Made by a program: the position numbers and the translations under genes. Below, in pieces: positions 53,301 through 61,206 of a DNA stretch of 64,000 bases (the stretch's first letter is position 1; the number at the start of each line of letters is the position of its first letter). The DNA comes from Protaetiibacter intestinalis. Lineage in GTDB: Bacteria; Actinomycetota; Actinomycetes; Actinomycetales; Microbacteriaceae. The DNA is taken from assembly GCF_003627075.1 (NCBI RefSeq), contig NZ_CP032630.1:620001-684000 (forward strand). The letters are read 5' to 3'. A model generated the notes under the pieces. The model did no database searches. It worked only from the letters and a program-made list of their open reading frames with translations, and was not told where the DNA came from.

Positions 53301-54229
53301 GCGTTGACGATCGTCTGGGTGGCGCCGGTGCCGGGCATGGTGCGCACGACGAGCGAGTTGCCGGCGGCGATCTGGGCGACGATGTGCTCCTGCTCGGAGT
53401 CGGCGTCGAGCAGCAGCACGTCGGTCGAGGGGTCGCGGCGGTCGGGGTCGACGGGCGTGGTGGCCTGGTAGCCCTCCTCGAGCGCCCAGCGCGCGGTCGC
53501 GTCACCGGCGAGCGCGTCGAGCACGGGGTGCGCGAGCTCGGCCGCATCCGCGACGAGCGAGGGGGCGACCTCCTCGAAGCTCGACACGACGAGGCGCGGC
53601 TGCACGACGATCTCGCCGAGGTGGCCGGTCAGGCGACGCAGCTGGTCGATGACGGCGTTCGGCTTGAAGGTGCCGTCGTCGTCGGAGAGGGCGACGAAGC
53701 TCGCGGCGTCGAGGGAGATGCCGTACTGCTTCTCCAGGGTGCGCGCGAGGGCCGGGTTGAGCACGGCGGCGCCGCGCAGGCGCAGCTCGAAGTCGCGGCC
53801 GTGACGGCGGATGGCGAGGGGACGCAGCAGCAGGGGCGCGCAGTAGTCGACGCGCTCGTGCGTCCAGCGCACGATGCCGATGCCGAGGTGCACGGCGTCG
53901 AGCCCCCGCGTCGTCGAGAGCTCGAGGCTGCGGGCGGTGATCCGCTCGGCCGCGATGCGGGCGGAACGCAGGGCCAGGTCGTCGCGGATCAGCTGCGACA
54001 GCAGGGTGCTCTTGCCGGTGATGAACCGGGCGAGCCCGCCCGGGTGGGTCGTCGAGAGCTCGATGCGGGTGGTCGGGGTGTCGACGAAGTGCAGCAGTGG
54101 CGACGGCCCGCCGAGCCCGGCGAGCTCCTCCCGCCAGGCCGCCCGCGCGGGGTCCGCGACGTCGCGGAGCTCGGGGGCGGGGACGAGCAGCGGCGCGGTC
54201 GCCGGCTGCGAGGACGCGTACGGGGTCAC
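50369..54229 (-). CDS. SF1 helicase-like protein with degenerate Walker motifs
   Basis: 1286 aa from GTG 54229, which has GGGGAGA 5 nt upstream (GTG 54274 lacks a site). Layout: N-terminal DUF4011-type region, first RecA-like lobe, long helical insertion (about 360-760), second lobe with acidic insertion (about 880-930), then TRSYRAGGEDLAELVN and SRDRVVFSLGYGRTPHGR and VAMTRARRSLVIVTC like SF1 motifs IV-VI. The Walker A Lys is replaced: MPGTGATQT at 298-306 has Ala at 303. Walker B reads LVDAGAT (D821) instead of DEA. A Vsr/MTES_1575-like tail follows (RRLGWHYARVHAFELFADP). Probably cannot hydrolyse ATP normally. It may be a DNA-binding or structural relative of helicases. Confidence 0.75.
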   Translation of the reverse strand: MTPYASSQPATAPLLVPAPELRDVADPARAAWREELAGLGGPSPLLHFVDTPTTRIELSTTHPGGLARFITGKSTLLSQLIRDDLALRSARIAAERITARSLELSTTRGLDAVHLGIGIVRWTHERVDYCAPLLLRPLAIRRHGRDFELRLRGAAVLNPALARTLEKQYGISLDAASFVALSDDDGTFKPNAVIDQLRRLTGHLGEIVVQPRLVVSSFEEVAPSLVADAAELAHPVLDALAGDATARWALEEGYQATTPVDPDRRDPSTDVLLLDADSEQEHIVAQIAAGNSLVVRTMPGTGATQTIVNALGALVGQNKRVLVVSPRRASLRGIAQRLGDVGLAGVAVSPSTLRRDVVRGIARAEKAAQPQLAEVDEALVRLRSVLIDYREALSRPDETLWVSVFDCVAELSRLALLPHPPSTTARLSAASVQRLAGDRAAAATTMVEAARLGEFRYGPGDSPWYGAQFATGDDAMRAHTLAKKLHSETLPRLLVRAGEVIGATRMRPFTSIAELGIYLRLLHELRDTLDKFEPAVFDRSLSELIVATAPRRDAPEMSGANRRRLKKLAREYVRPGMHVGDLHEALTAIQQQRILWQRYVAAGVTPEVPTGVSDVQVAWQQVAADLGELDGPLGTQLATLPLHQLSALLGQLAEDSDALHNLQERSALMQQLRDLDLDELITDLAARHVPEEQVAAELELAWWRSALDGLLASDRALLGAKTDVLQRLEADFRLVDEAHTQGSAGLLGWQLAENWRIGIVDWPDEAAALKQLIVGDGLTSETLQRLAPHLSRTVAPVWLASPYEVGQVSDTMPVDTVILVDAGATTVAENVGAIRRAKQVIAFGDPVTQTPAEFRIGLAESDEAPVAVAYPSPYATMPVRVVADDVEDEVEDVAEEGAEDEVAEPVEEAGLDTRAADAAQPASGDEQAIDVDEDLHGRSAFAQLAAVLPTLSLTRSYRAGGEDLAELVNRRFYGGRIDALPWAGSFLGHGSLSLDYIENGTGLPDPVTGAVESVDAEVARAVELVVDHAVTRPRESLMVVTASEKHAVRVMNAVLAQMSTHPQLSEFVLGERSEPFAVLPVERAVAQSRDRVVFSLGYGRTPHGRVLSDFGALGRPGGERLLAVAMTRARRSLVIVTCVQPDDLDEDRMKHGAVALAQLLGEIASRRAEPPLPDDSDPMLVDLSRRLEARGLRVALGHRGKLGLVAANGGMCVVVDTDAVFTGRSLREALRLRPEVLRRLGWHYARVHAFELFADPDGVADRIARMAGLAGGPLTEEIPVVAAHTA

Positions 54230-54331
54230 CGGGATCTCCCCGGACTCTTCATCCCGTCGATTGGCAGGCCACACACGGCCACGATAGGTGCGGCCGCCCC
54301 GCGAACCCGGGAGCGAAACGCGCCCGTCGCG

Positions 54332-54724
54332 CTACCCGAAGTACTGCCTGCCGAGGGCCTTCGACTTGAGCGCGTCGAACTCGCCCTGCGTGATGGTGCC
54401 CGCGTCGAGCAGCTCCTTCGCGCGCAGGATGTCGTCGGCCGGCGTCGCGGACGCGGCCGGCTTCCAGTCCTTCTCGGGAACCGGTCCGCGCCGTTCGGCC
54501 CAGCGCTCGCCCATCCCCCGTCCGCGGACGAGCAGATAGAACAGTGAGCCGATCACCGGCACGAACAGCAGGAAGATCAGCCAGACGGCCTTCCAGATGC
54601 CCGCGAGCTTCCGGTCGCGGAACAGGTCGAGCACGACCCAGAACAGCAGGATGAGGCCCGCGATCCAGACGAAGGTGTCGAAGATCCACCAGAACCAGGT
54701 GCCGAGCCACTGCCAGAAGTCCAT
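54332..54724 (-). CDS. PLDc_N/SHOCT-domain membrane protein
   Basis: 130 aa. N-terminal hydrophobic pair of helices: FWQWLGTWFWWIFDTFVWIAGLILLFWVVLDLFRD and AVWLIFLLFVPVIGSLFYLLVRG, resembling cardiolipin-synthase N-terminal (PLDc_N) segments. The C-terminal 30 residues ADDILRAKELLDAGTITQGEFDALKSKAL form a SHOCT motif, often a short oligomerisation helix. ATG 54724 follows GGAGGAG. Function unknown; typical of stress or envelope genes in actinobacteria. Confidence 0.8.
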   Translation of the reverse strand: MDFWQWLGTWFWWIFDTFVWIAGLILLFWVVLDLFRDRKLAGIWKAVWLIFLLFVPVIGSLFYLLVRGRGMGERWAERRGPVPEKDWKPAASATPADDILRAKELLDAGTITQGEFDALKSKALGRQYFG

Positions 54725-54851
54725 CGTCGTCTCCTCCGTCTGCGGGCTGCTCCGATTGTGGCCCTCGCACGCTGAATCCACCACTCGGGTGCCCCCGTCG
54801 TCCACGCGGGATGCGCCGCCCCGCGCCCGCGCCCCCTCTCGGTCGGCGCCT

Positions 54852-54923
54852 TTCGCAACTCAGGAACATCCGTCGCATCCGGCGCAAGAACGCCCCGATG
54901 CGGGACATCTCCTGAGTTGCGAA
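54852..54923. repeat. Palindromic repeat (family B), copy 1
   Basis: TTCGCAACTCAGGA (54852-54865) and its exact inverse complement (54910-54923) enclose 44 bases. A second copy lies 10 bases further on. The 54725-54851 part before it shows no gene. Confidence 0.75.
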
Positions 54924-54933
54924 CCCCGCCGTG

Positions 54934-55005
54934 TTCGCAACTCAGGAGATATCGCGTGACGCGACGCCCACGGGGCGATACAGCCGGATATTCCTGAGTT
55001 GCGAA
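54934..55005. repeat. Palindromic repeat (family B), copy 2
   Basis: Same 14-bp arms as copy 1 (54934-54947 and 54992-55005), also 72 bp in total, but with an unrelated centre. The pair fills the gap between a SHOCT gene and a GNAT gene, ending 14 bases from the stop of the latter. Confidence 0.75.
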
Positions 55006-55019
55006 AACCCGCGCAGGCG

Positions 55020-55490
55020 TCAGGCGTCGAGGTCGAGCGTCATGAAGACGGAGTACGGGTCGAGCACGTAGTCCGCGAAGGGGCCGGTCTCGGCGAAGCC
55101 GGCGCTCGCATAGAGGGTGCGGGCGGGGGCGAAGAAGTCCTGCGTCCCGGTCTCGAGGCTGACGCGCCGGTAGCCGCGCGCCCGCGCCTCGGCGAGCACG
55201 TGGTCGAGCAGCAGCCGGCCGAGACCGCGGCCGCGCGCGGCGGCATCCGTGCGCATCGACTTGAGCTCGCCGTGGCTCTCGTCGAGCTGCTTGAGGGCGA
55301 CGCAGCCGAGCACGGCGTCCCCGTCCGAGAGCGCCCAGAAGGTCACCGCGGCATCCTGCAGCGCCGAGACGTCGAGGGCGTGCACGCTCTCGGGCGGCGA
55401 CTCGGCGTGCATGTCGGCGAGGTGGTCCTCGAGCAGTCTGAGGATGCGGGGGTCGGTCAGGTCGCCGATCGCGATCTCGGTCGTGGTCAT
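55020..55490 (-). CDS. GNAT-family N-acetyltransferase (YsnE/ArgA-like)
   Basis: 156 aa. Acetyl-CoA binding motif A: KSMRTDAAARGRGLGRLLLDHVLAEAR with R-G-x-G-L-G, preceded by LGCVALKQLDESHGELK and followed by YRRVSLETGTQDFFAPARTLYASAGF. The substrate is unknown; related proteins acetylate amino acids or small amines. ATG 55490 has AGGA 8 nt upstream and is preferred to ATG 55499. Divergent from the SLC13 gene with only 40 nt between the starts. Confidence 0.85.
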   Translation of the reverse strand: MTTTEIAIGDLTDPRILRLLEDHLADMHAESPPESVHALDVSALQDAAVTFWALSDGDAVLGCVALKQLDESHGELKSMRTDAAARGRGLGRLLLDHVLAEARARGYRRVSLETGTQDFFAPARTLYASAGFAETGPFADYVLDPYSVFMTLDLDA

Positions 55491-55530
55491 CGGTGCCATC
55501 CTGGCGCATCCGACGCCGTACGCTCGTCCG

Positions 55531-56691
55531 GTGCGTCTCGCGTTCGTCGGGCTCGGCCTGCTGCTGCTCGGTGCTGTCGCGCTCGCCACCGGGGTGCTGC
55601 CGCCCGCGGACGCCGCGGCGATCGGCGCGCGGGTGTGGCCGATCCTGCTGTTCGCGGTCGCGGTGACCGTGGTGGCCGAGCTCGCGGATGCCGCGGGCGT
55701 CTTCGCGGCCGTCGCGGAGCGGCTCGCCCGGCTCGCGCGCGGCCACGGCTGGCTGCTCTGGATGCTCGTGGTGCTGCTCGCCGTCGCGGCGACCGTGTTC
55801 CTCTCGCTCGACACGACCGCGGTGCTGCTGACGCCCGTGGTCGTGCTGCTCGCGCGCCACCACGGCTACCCGCCGCTGCCCTTCGCGCTCACGACGGTGT
55901 GGCTCGCGAACACCGGGTCGCTGCTGCTGCCGGTGTCGAACCTCACGAACCTGCTCGCCGAGCACGCGCTCGGCTTCTCCGACCCGGGTCGCTTCGCGGC
56001 GCTCATGGCGCTGCCCGCGCTCGTCGCGATCGTCGTGCCGTGCCTCGTCATCGCGATCGTGTTCCGCCGGGTGCTCGGCACCCGCTACGAGCCGGTGGCC
56101 GCGGAGGATCCGCACGACCGGGTGCTGTTCTGGGTGGCGGCCGGGGTGCTCGCCGTGCTCATCCCCGCGCTCGTGAGCGGCGTGCCGGTGTGGATCCCGG
56201 CGACCGCCGCGGCGCTCGTGCTCGTGGCCGCGTTCGCCTGGCGCGACCGCCGGCGGCTGCGACCCGGCCTCGTGCCGTGGGGGCTGCTGCTGTTCGCGAG
56301 CGGGCTGTTCCTCGTGGTCGGCTCGGCCCACGCGCTCGGACTCACCGAGCTGCTCGGCGCGGTCACCGGCACGGGGGATTCGGTGGGCGCCCTGCTGCGC
56401 ATGTCGGCGTCCGGGGCCGTCGGCGCGAACCTGGTCAACAACCTGCCCGCCTACCTCGCGCTCGAGCCGCTCGCCGACTCCCCCGCGCGCGTCGCCGCGC
56501 TGCTCGTCGGCGTGAACGCGGGTCCGCTCGTCACGCCGTGGGCCTCGCTCGCGGTGCTGCTCTGGCACGACCGCCTGCGCGCGCTCGACGTCGACCTCTC
56601 GTGGCGCCGTTACCTGCTGCTCGGCCTCGTCGCAGCCCCCCTCACGGTCGTGCTCGCGACCCTGACCCTCCCCCTCGCGCTCGTCGCCTGA
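55531..56691 (+). CDS. SLC13/ArsB-type membrane transporter
   Basis: 386 aa with about 10-11 membrane helices. The ion-transporter (CitMHS/ArsB-NhaD) fold shows FLSLDTTAVLLTPVVVLLARH, TVWLANTGSLLLPVSNLTNLLAEHA in the first half and GAVGANLVNNLPAYLALEP with GVNAGPLVTPWASLAVLLWHDRLR in the second, the usual inverted repeats containing NLTN and NNLP. The LVTPWASLAVLLWHDRL segment is that of ArsB-like proteins, but no ars genes are near. Possible role: export of oxyanions or Na+/H+ exchange. GTG start lies 6 nt after TACGCT, so the mRNA is probably leaderless. Confidence 0.8.
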   Translation: MRLAFVGLGLLLLGAVALATGVLPPADAAAIGARVWPILLFAVAVTVVAELADAAGVFAAVAERLARLARGHGWLLWMLVVLLAVAATVFLSLDTTAVLLTPVVVLLARHHGYPPLPFALTTVWLANTGSLLLPVSNLTNLLAEHALGFSDPGRFAALMALPALVAIVVPCLVIAIVFRRVLGTRYEPVAAEDPHDRVLFWVAAGVLAVLIPALVSGVPVWIPATAAALVLVAAFAWRDRRRLRPGLVPWGLLLFASGLFLVVGSAHALGLTELLGAVTGTGDSVGALLRMSASGAVGANLVNNLPAYLALEPLADSPARVAALLVGVNAGPLVTPWASLAVLLWHDRLRALDVDLSWRRYLLLGLVAAPLTVVLATLTLPLALVA

Positions 56692-56743
56692 GGGGTCGCG
56701 TGAGGTCGCCCGTGGGCGTCGCCCGACGACCGAGATCGACGCC

Positions 56744-57097
56744 TCAGAGACGCGCGGCGAGGTAGTCGCGCAACACGGCGGCGTGGTTCACGTGCTCGTC
56801 GTGGGCCGCGAAGAGCAGCGTGACGCGATCGTGAGCCCGGATGACGTCGAGCGCCTCGGCGACGAAGAGGTCGTCGTCGAGCTCGGCGCGGTAGGCGTCC
56901 GCGAACTCGTCGAAGCGTGCCGGATCGTGGTGCCAGGCGGTCCGCAGCGCGGGACTCGGAGCGAGCTCCTTCCACCACGCGTCGAGCCGGGCGCGCTCCT
57001 TCGAGACGCCGCGCGGCCACAGCCGGTCCACGAGCGCCCGGAAGCCGTCGACGTCGTCGGCGGGCTCGTAGACCCGTTTGATCCCCAGCTCGCCCAT
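56744..57097 (-). CDS. DUF488-family protein
   Basis: 117 aa. GIKRVYEPADDVDGFRALVDRLWPRGVSKERARLDAWWKELAPSPALRTAWHHD is the hallmark of DUF488 (YeaO-like) proteins, with the RLWPRG and WxKxLAPS motifs. ATG 57097 follows GGAGG. Biochemical role unknown. Not visibly linked to neighbours. Confidence 0.88.
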   Translation of the reverse strand: MGELGIKRVYEPADDVDGFRALVDRLWPRGVSKERARLDAWWKELAPSPALRTAWHHDPARFDEFADAYRAELDDDLFVAEALDVIRAHDRVTLLFAAHDEHVNHAAVLRDYLAARL

Positions 57098-57139
57098 GTC
57101 CCGATCCTCCGCCCGCGACCCGCGGGGGTCAACCTCGCT

Positions 57140-57169
57140 TTGTCTTCGGAGGGTCGGGCGCGATAGCGT
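57140..57169 (+). promoter_or_regulatory. Promoter of the nickel/cobalt transporter gene
   Basis: TTGTCT (57140-57145), 18-bp spacer, TAGCGT (57164-57169). The 5' leader would be about 40 nt, too short for a nickel-cobalt or cobalamin riboswitch, and I see no NikR- or Nur-like palindrome. Confidence 0.5.
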
Positions 57170-57214
57170 GAGTGGCAGAGATCTGACACCGACCAGACCC
57201 AGCATCGGGGGACC

Positions 57215-58315
57215 GTGACCGCACTCGACGCTCCAGCCGCGATCGGCGCTCGATATCGTCTGGATGCGGCCGGGTGGCGTTCGATCGCCGTTATGGGCGC
57301 CGTGGTGCTCGGCCTCTTCGCGGCCGGCATCTCGCTGCTCGCGGCCGCGGTGCCGCAGCACTACGCGATCGTCGGCGCCGAGGGTCCCACGGTGTTCGGC
57401 TGGGCGACGGGACTGCTCGCCCTCACGCTCGGCATGCGGCACGCCTTCGACGCCGACCACATCGCCGCGATCGACAACACGACGCGCAAGCTCGCGGCCG
57501 ACGGCAAGCGCCCCCTCGCGGTGGGCTTCTTCTTCTCCCTGGGGCACTCCACGATCGTCTTCGCGATGGCGGTGCTGCTCGGCTTCGGCATCGCCGCCGT
57601 CAACTCCCAGGTCACCGACGACGCCTCGCTGCTGCACCACGTGACGGGCATCATCGGCCCGACCGTCTCGGGCGTCTTCCTGCTCATCATCGCGATCATC
57701 AACATCCTCGTGACCGTCTCGATCGTGCGGGTGTTCCGGCGGCTGCGGGCGGGCGAGTTCGACGAGTCGCACTTCGAGGCCGAGCTCGCCAAGCGCGGCC
57801 TCATGAACCGCCTGTTCGGCAGGCTCGCCGACCGCATCGACGCCTCCTGGAAGATCTACCCGCTCGGCGTGCTGTTCGGCCTCGGATTCGACACCGCGAC
57901 CGAGGTGACGCTGCTCGTGCTCTCGGGGGCGGCCGTGCTCGGCGGGCTGCCGTGGTGGGCGATCCTGTCGCTGCCGCTGCTGTTCGCCGCCGGGATGTGC
58001 CTCTTCGACACGATCGACGGCGTGCTCATGAACTTCGCCTACGGCTGGGCCTTCGTCACCCCGGCGCGCAAGGTCTACTACAACGCCGTCATCACGGTCA
58101 TGTCGGTCGTGATCGCGCTCGTGATCGGCGGCGTGCAGCTCGCCGCGGTGCTCGCCGACGAGCTGGGCTGGTCGAACCCGTTCCTCGACTGGTTCGGCAC
58201 GCTCGAGTTCCTCGGCTACGCGATCGTCGGCACCCTCGTCGCCACCTGGCTCGTCGCGCTCGCCGTGTGGCGGCTGGGCCGCTTCGAGGAGCGGCTGCGC
58301 GTCGACCTCGGCTGA
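57215..58315 (+). CDS. NixA/HoxN-family nickel/cobalt transporter
   Basis: 366 aa, eight predicted membrane helices. Signature motifs of the NiCoT family are present: RHAFDADHIAAIDNTTRK in helix II, FFFSLGHSTIVF, and LGFDTATEV. These use His and Asp residues to bind Ni2+ or Co2+. GTG start has GGGGGA upstream. The nearby urea importer operon suggests nickel for urease as the main use; cobalt for B12 is the alternative. Confidence 0.93.
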   Translation: MTALDAPAAIGARYRLDAAGWRSIAVMGAVVLGLFAAGISLLAAAVPQHYAIVGAEGPTVFGWATGLLALTLGMRHAFDADHIAAIDNTTRKLAADGKRPLAVGFFFSLGHSTIVFAMAVLLGFGIAAVNSQVTDDASLLHHVTGIIGPTVSGVFLLIIAIINILVTVSIVRVFRRLRAGEFDESHFEAELAKRGLMNRLFGRLADRIDASWKIYPLGVLFGLGFDTATEVTLLVLSGAAVLGGLPWWAILSLPLLFAAGMCLFDTIDGVLMNFAYGWAFVTPARKVYYNAVITVMSVVIALVIGGVQLAAVLADELGWSNPFLDWFGTLEFLGYAIVGTLVATWLVALAVWRLGRFEERLRVDLG

Positions 58316-58316
58316 G

Positions 58317-58889
58317 TCAGCCCACCCGGTGCCGGATGGGGTCGAGGATCGCCTCGGCCGCCCAGTGCGCGGCGTCGGCGATGTCGCGCCCGCTCATCCC
58401 GAGTTCACGCCGCATCGTCACCCACGTGGCCGAGGAGTCGAGGTGGCACAGCGCCGCGACGATGCGCGTGCGCTCGCCCGCGCCGAGGGTCGGCACCTCG
58501 CTCCGCAGCAGCTCGTCGAAGCGCTCCCGGTGCGGTGCGGGCTCGGCCCCGTTGACGCCGCGCATCGCCGTCTCGGCGACGACGTAGGCGAGCTCCGGGC
58601 GCCGGTCGTAACCCTCCATGGCCTCCCGGATGGCGAGGGGCACGTCGAAGACGGAGTCCGACTCCTGGCGGGTGAAGATGGTGCGCTCGATCCACGCCGC
58701 GGTCGCGAGCAGCAGGTCGACGCGCGTCGGGTAGTAGCGGAACACGGTGCGCTCCCCGACGCCCGCCCGCAGGGCGATGAGCCGGAACGACACGTCGTCG
58801 GTCCCGACCTCCTCGATCAGCTCCGAGTACGCCCCGAGGATCTTCTCCTCGGTCGCCGACAGCTCGGTCGCCGGTGGGGCGCCCGACAT
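58317..58889 (-). CDS. TetR-family regulator 1
   Basis: 190 aa. N-terminal HTH about residues 14-60 (EEKILGAYSELIEEVGTDDVSFRLIALRAGVGERTVFRYYPTRVDLL), then an all-helical ligand domain. Its ATG overlaps the stop of the preceding tetR gene by 1 nt (TGATG), so the two are coupled. A similar sequence is visible in the paralogue: RTVFRYYPTR against RTIYRRFPTR. It is the last gene of the urt-NCS1 block and probably senses a nitrogen compound; this is inference. Confidence 0.85.
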   Translation of the reverse strand: MSGAPPATELSATEEKILGAYSELIEEVGTDDVSFRLIALRAGVGERTVFRYYPTRVDLLLATAAWIERTIFTRQESDSVFDVPLAIREAMEGYDRRPELAYVVAETAMRGVNGAEPAPHRERFDELLRSEVPTLGAGERTRIVAALCHLDSSATWVTMRRELGMSGRDIADAAHWAAEAILDPIRHRVG

Positions 58890-59452
58890 CAGGCCGCCCG
58901 GTTCGCCTTCGGCCGTGTCGGCAGCACGCTGTCCATCGCGGCGTCGAAGGCGGCGACGACCTCCTCGGCGTTCATGTCGAAGCCGGTGCGCATCCGGGCC
59001 CAGAACAGCGGGGAGGCGAAGTAGCGCATCGTCGCGGTCACGCGCAGCGCGTCGCGCGGGTTGAGGGTCGGCGCGGCGCCGCGCACCATCGCCGAGATCG
59101 CGGAGGTGATGGGCGACTCGGTCCCGTCGGCGATCGGCGAGAGCGACACGCCTCGCGCGGCGACGAAGGCGTAGGCGGGCTCCGCCTCGAACGCTCGGAA
59201 GCGTCGCTGCGCGGCGGCCCGGAACTCGGCGGGGGTCGCGAAGCCCTGCATCGGGAAGTGCTCCGCCTCGATCCAGCGGCCGAGCGCCTCGAGCAGGTGC
59301 GAGCGGGTCGGGAAGCGACGGTAGATCGTGCGCTCGGAGACCGACACGGCATCCGCGAGGTCGAGGTAGGAGATGTCCTCGAAGGTGCGCTGACGCAGCA
59401 GGGCCGTCGCACTCATGAGGATGGCCGACTGCGTGTCGACTGCCTCATCCAT
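58889..59452 (-). CDS. TetR-family regulator 2
   Basis: 187 aa. HTH about residues 8-54 (AILMSATALLRQRTFEDISYLDLADAVSVSERTIYRRFPTRSHLLEAL) and a helical effector domain. The ATG at 59452 lies inside the 3' end of the NCS1 permease gene, overlapping it by 40 nt, an unusually long overlap. Tail-to-head with TetR regulator 1. Both may form hetero- or homodimers controlling urea or purine uptake. Confidence 0.83.
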   Translation of the reverse strand: MDEAVDTQSAILMSATALLRQRTFEDISYLDLADAVSVSERTIYRRFPTRSHLLEALGRWIEAEHFPMQGFATPAEFRAAAQRRFRAFEAEPAYAFVAARGVSLSPIADGTESPITSAISAMVRGAAPTLNPRDALRVTATMRYFASPLFWARMRTGFDMNAEEVVAAFDAAMDSVLPTRPKANRAA

Positions 59453-61182
59453 CCGCGCCGCTCCCTCCTGGGCCACCGCTTCTCCACGTGCTCCGGCGGC
59501 AGCACGTATCGGTCGGATTCGTCGAGCGTCAGCGCGAGCGACGAGACGTATTGCAGCTCGCCGTTCGGCCCCTGCTCGGCCGATGCCAGCATATCCGGTC
59601 GCTCGAACGTGTAGCCGGTGACATGGCAGCGAAGTCGTTCGCCGGAGGGGTTGCCGTCCTCGTCGAGGAGGGGCGTCGGGATGCCGTCCGAGGTGCGGCG
59701 CAGGTAGAACCGTCCGCGCGTGATGATCGCCGTGAGCGGGGTCACGACGACCGCGACGGCGATCGCGACGAGCACCGACATGGGCCGCATCGCCTCCCCG
59801 AAGAGCCCCGCGAAGCAGGCGAGCGACAGCAGCGAGGCGAGGCCGACCGAGACGAGGCCGACCGGGTTCCAGTCGTGCAGCATGCCGCGGCGGAACTCGG
59901 GGAAGCGCGGCGAGATGCGCAGCAGCCGCTTGTTGATGACGATGTCGGTCGAGATCGTCACGAGCCAGGCCATGACGACGTTCGCGTAGAGGCTCAGCAC
60001 GAAGGAGATGAGGCTGAACACGTCGAGCAGCATGAGGCTCAGCGCGATCGCGAGGTTGAAGATCACGAACACCGTGCGGCCGGGGTAGCGCTTCCGCACC
60101 CGCGTGTAGACGTTCGACCAGGCGAGCGAGCCCGAGTAGGCGTTCGTCACGTTGATCTTCACCTGGGCGACGACGATGAGGATGAGCGTGAGCCCGAGCG
60201 CCATCCACTCGGGCAGCAGCGACTGGTAGAGCCCGAGGAACTGCTTGACCGGCTCGACCGCGCGGTCGCCGATCGTCGGGTCGATCATCGTGACGAGGTA
60301 GACGGCGAGGAACACGCCGATCACCTGCTTCGTGCCGCTGAAGATCACCCAGCCGGGCCCGCTGAACAGGAACGCCGTCCACCAGGCCCGCGCGTTCGAG
60401 GGGCGCCGCGGGGGCATGACCCGGATGTAGTCGATCTGCTCCGCGAGCTGCGGGGTGAGCGCGAAGCACACGGCGGCGCTCGCCGCGATCGCGCTGAAGT
60501 TGACCGAGCCGTCGGACTCCCCGGTGAACGCGAGGAACTCGGTGACCGCCTCGGGCTGCGTGAAGATCACCCAGATGAGCGGCAGCAGCGCGAGGGCGAG
60601 CCACAGCGGCGTCGTCCAGAACTGCAGGCGCTCGAGGGCACGCATCCCGTAGACCACGATGGGGATGACGACGATCGTCGAGACGACGTAGCCGATCGGC
60701 AGCGGCAGGCCGATCGCCACCTGCAGGCCCTGCGCCATGATGGCGCCCTCGAGGGCGAAGAAGATGCACGTGAAGCCCGCGAAGATGACGGTCGTGATGA
60801 TCGAGCCGTAGTAGCCGAAGCCGGAGCCGCGCGCGATCAGGTCGAGGTCGAGGTTGTAGCGGGCGGCGTAGGCGGCCACCGGCAGACCGACCGCGAAGAT
60901 GATGACGGATGCCACGAGGATGCCCAGCACGGCGTTCGTCGTGCCGTGCTCGAGACCGATGGCGGCGCCGATCGAGAAGTCGGCGAGGAACGCGATCGAG
61001 CCGAGGGCGGTGCCGCCGACCGACACCGCGCTCCACCGGCGGAAGGAACGCGGAACGTACCGGAAGGCGTAATCCTCGAGGCTGTCCTCGGCCGCGGCGC
61101 GGGCGTCGCCGGCTCGAGCCACACTCCTCACCCCCACCGGGTCGATGATGTGAGCATTCTGCCGAGGGCGTGTTTCAGCCAC
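59413..61182 (-). CDS. NCS1-family permease (purine/cytosine/allantoin/urea type)
   Basis: 589 aa, 12 predicted membrane helices plus about 95 extra C-terminal cytosolic residues. NCS1 features: long N-terminal tail, SVGGTALGSIAFLADFSIG, GSGFGYYGSIITTVIFAGFTCIFFALEGAIMAQ, KINVTNAYSGSLAWSN and a cytosolic loop NKRLLRISPRFPEFRRGMLHDWNP. Begins 24 nt after urtE, so it belongs to the urea operon and may import a second nitrogen source such as allantoin, hydantoin, purine or urea itself. The C-terminal extension (CHVTGYTFERPDMLASAEQG...) is typical of a subset of actinobacterial members. Confidence 0.83.
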   Translation of the reverse strand: MAETRPRQNAHIIDPVGVRSVARAGDARAAAEDSLEDYAFRYVPRSFRRWSAVSVGGTALGSIAFLADFSIGAAIGLEHGTTNAVLGILVASVIIFAVGLPVAAYAARYNLDLDLIARGSGFGYYGSIITTVIFAGFTCIFFALEGAIMAQGLQVAIGLPLPIGYVVSTIVVIPIVVYGMRALERLQFWTTPLWLALALLPLIWVIFTQPEAVTEFLAFTGESDGSVNFSAIAASAAVCFALTPQLAEQIDYIRVMPPRRPSNARAWWTAFLFSGPGWVIFSGTKQVIGVFLAVYLVTMIDPTIGDRAVEPVKQFLGLYQSLLPEWMALGLTLILIVVAQVKINVTNAYSGSLAWSNVYTRVRKRYPGRTVFVIFNLAIALSLMLLDVFSLISFVLSLYANVVMAWLVTISTDIVINKRLLRISPRFPEFRRGMLHDWNPVGLVSVGLASLLSLACFAGLFGEAMRPMSVLVAIAVAVVVTPLTAIITRGRFYLRRTSDGIPTPLLDEDGNPSGERLRCHVTGYTFERPDMLASAEQGPNGELQYVSSLALTLDESDRYVLPPEHVEKRWPRRERRGWMRQSTRSRPSS

Positions 61183-61206
61183 GTTGCGGCCCCGAGTCGA
61201 TCAGCG

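Noticed and set aside
57098..57214. Nickel-cobalt or cobalamin riboswitch before the NixA-type gene
   Set aside because: The expected leader is only about 40 nt and lacks the conserved loops; a plain promoter explains the gap.
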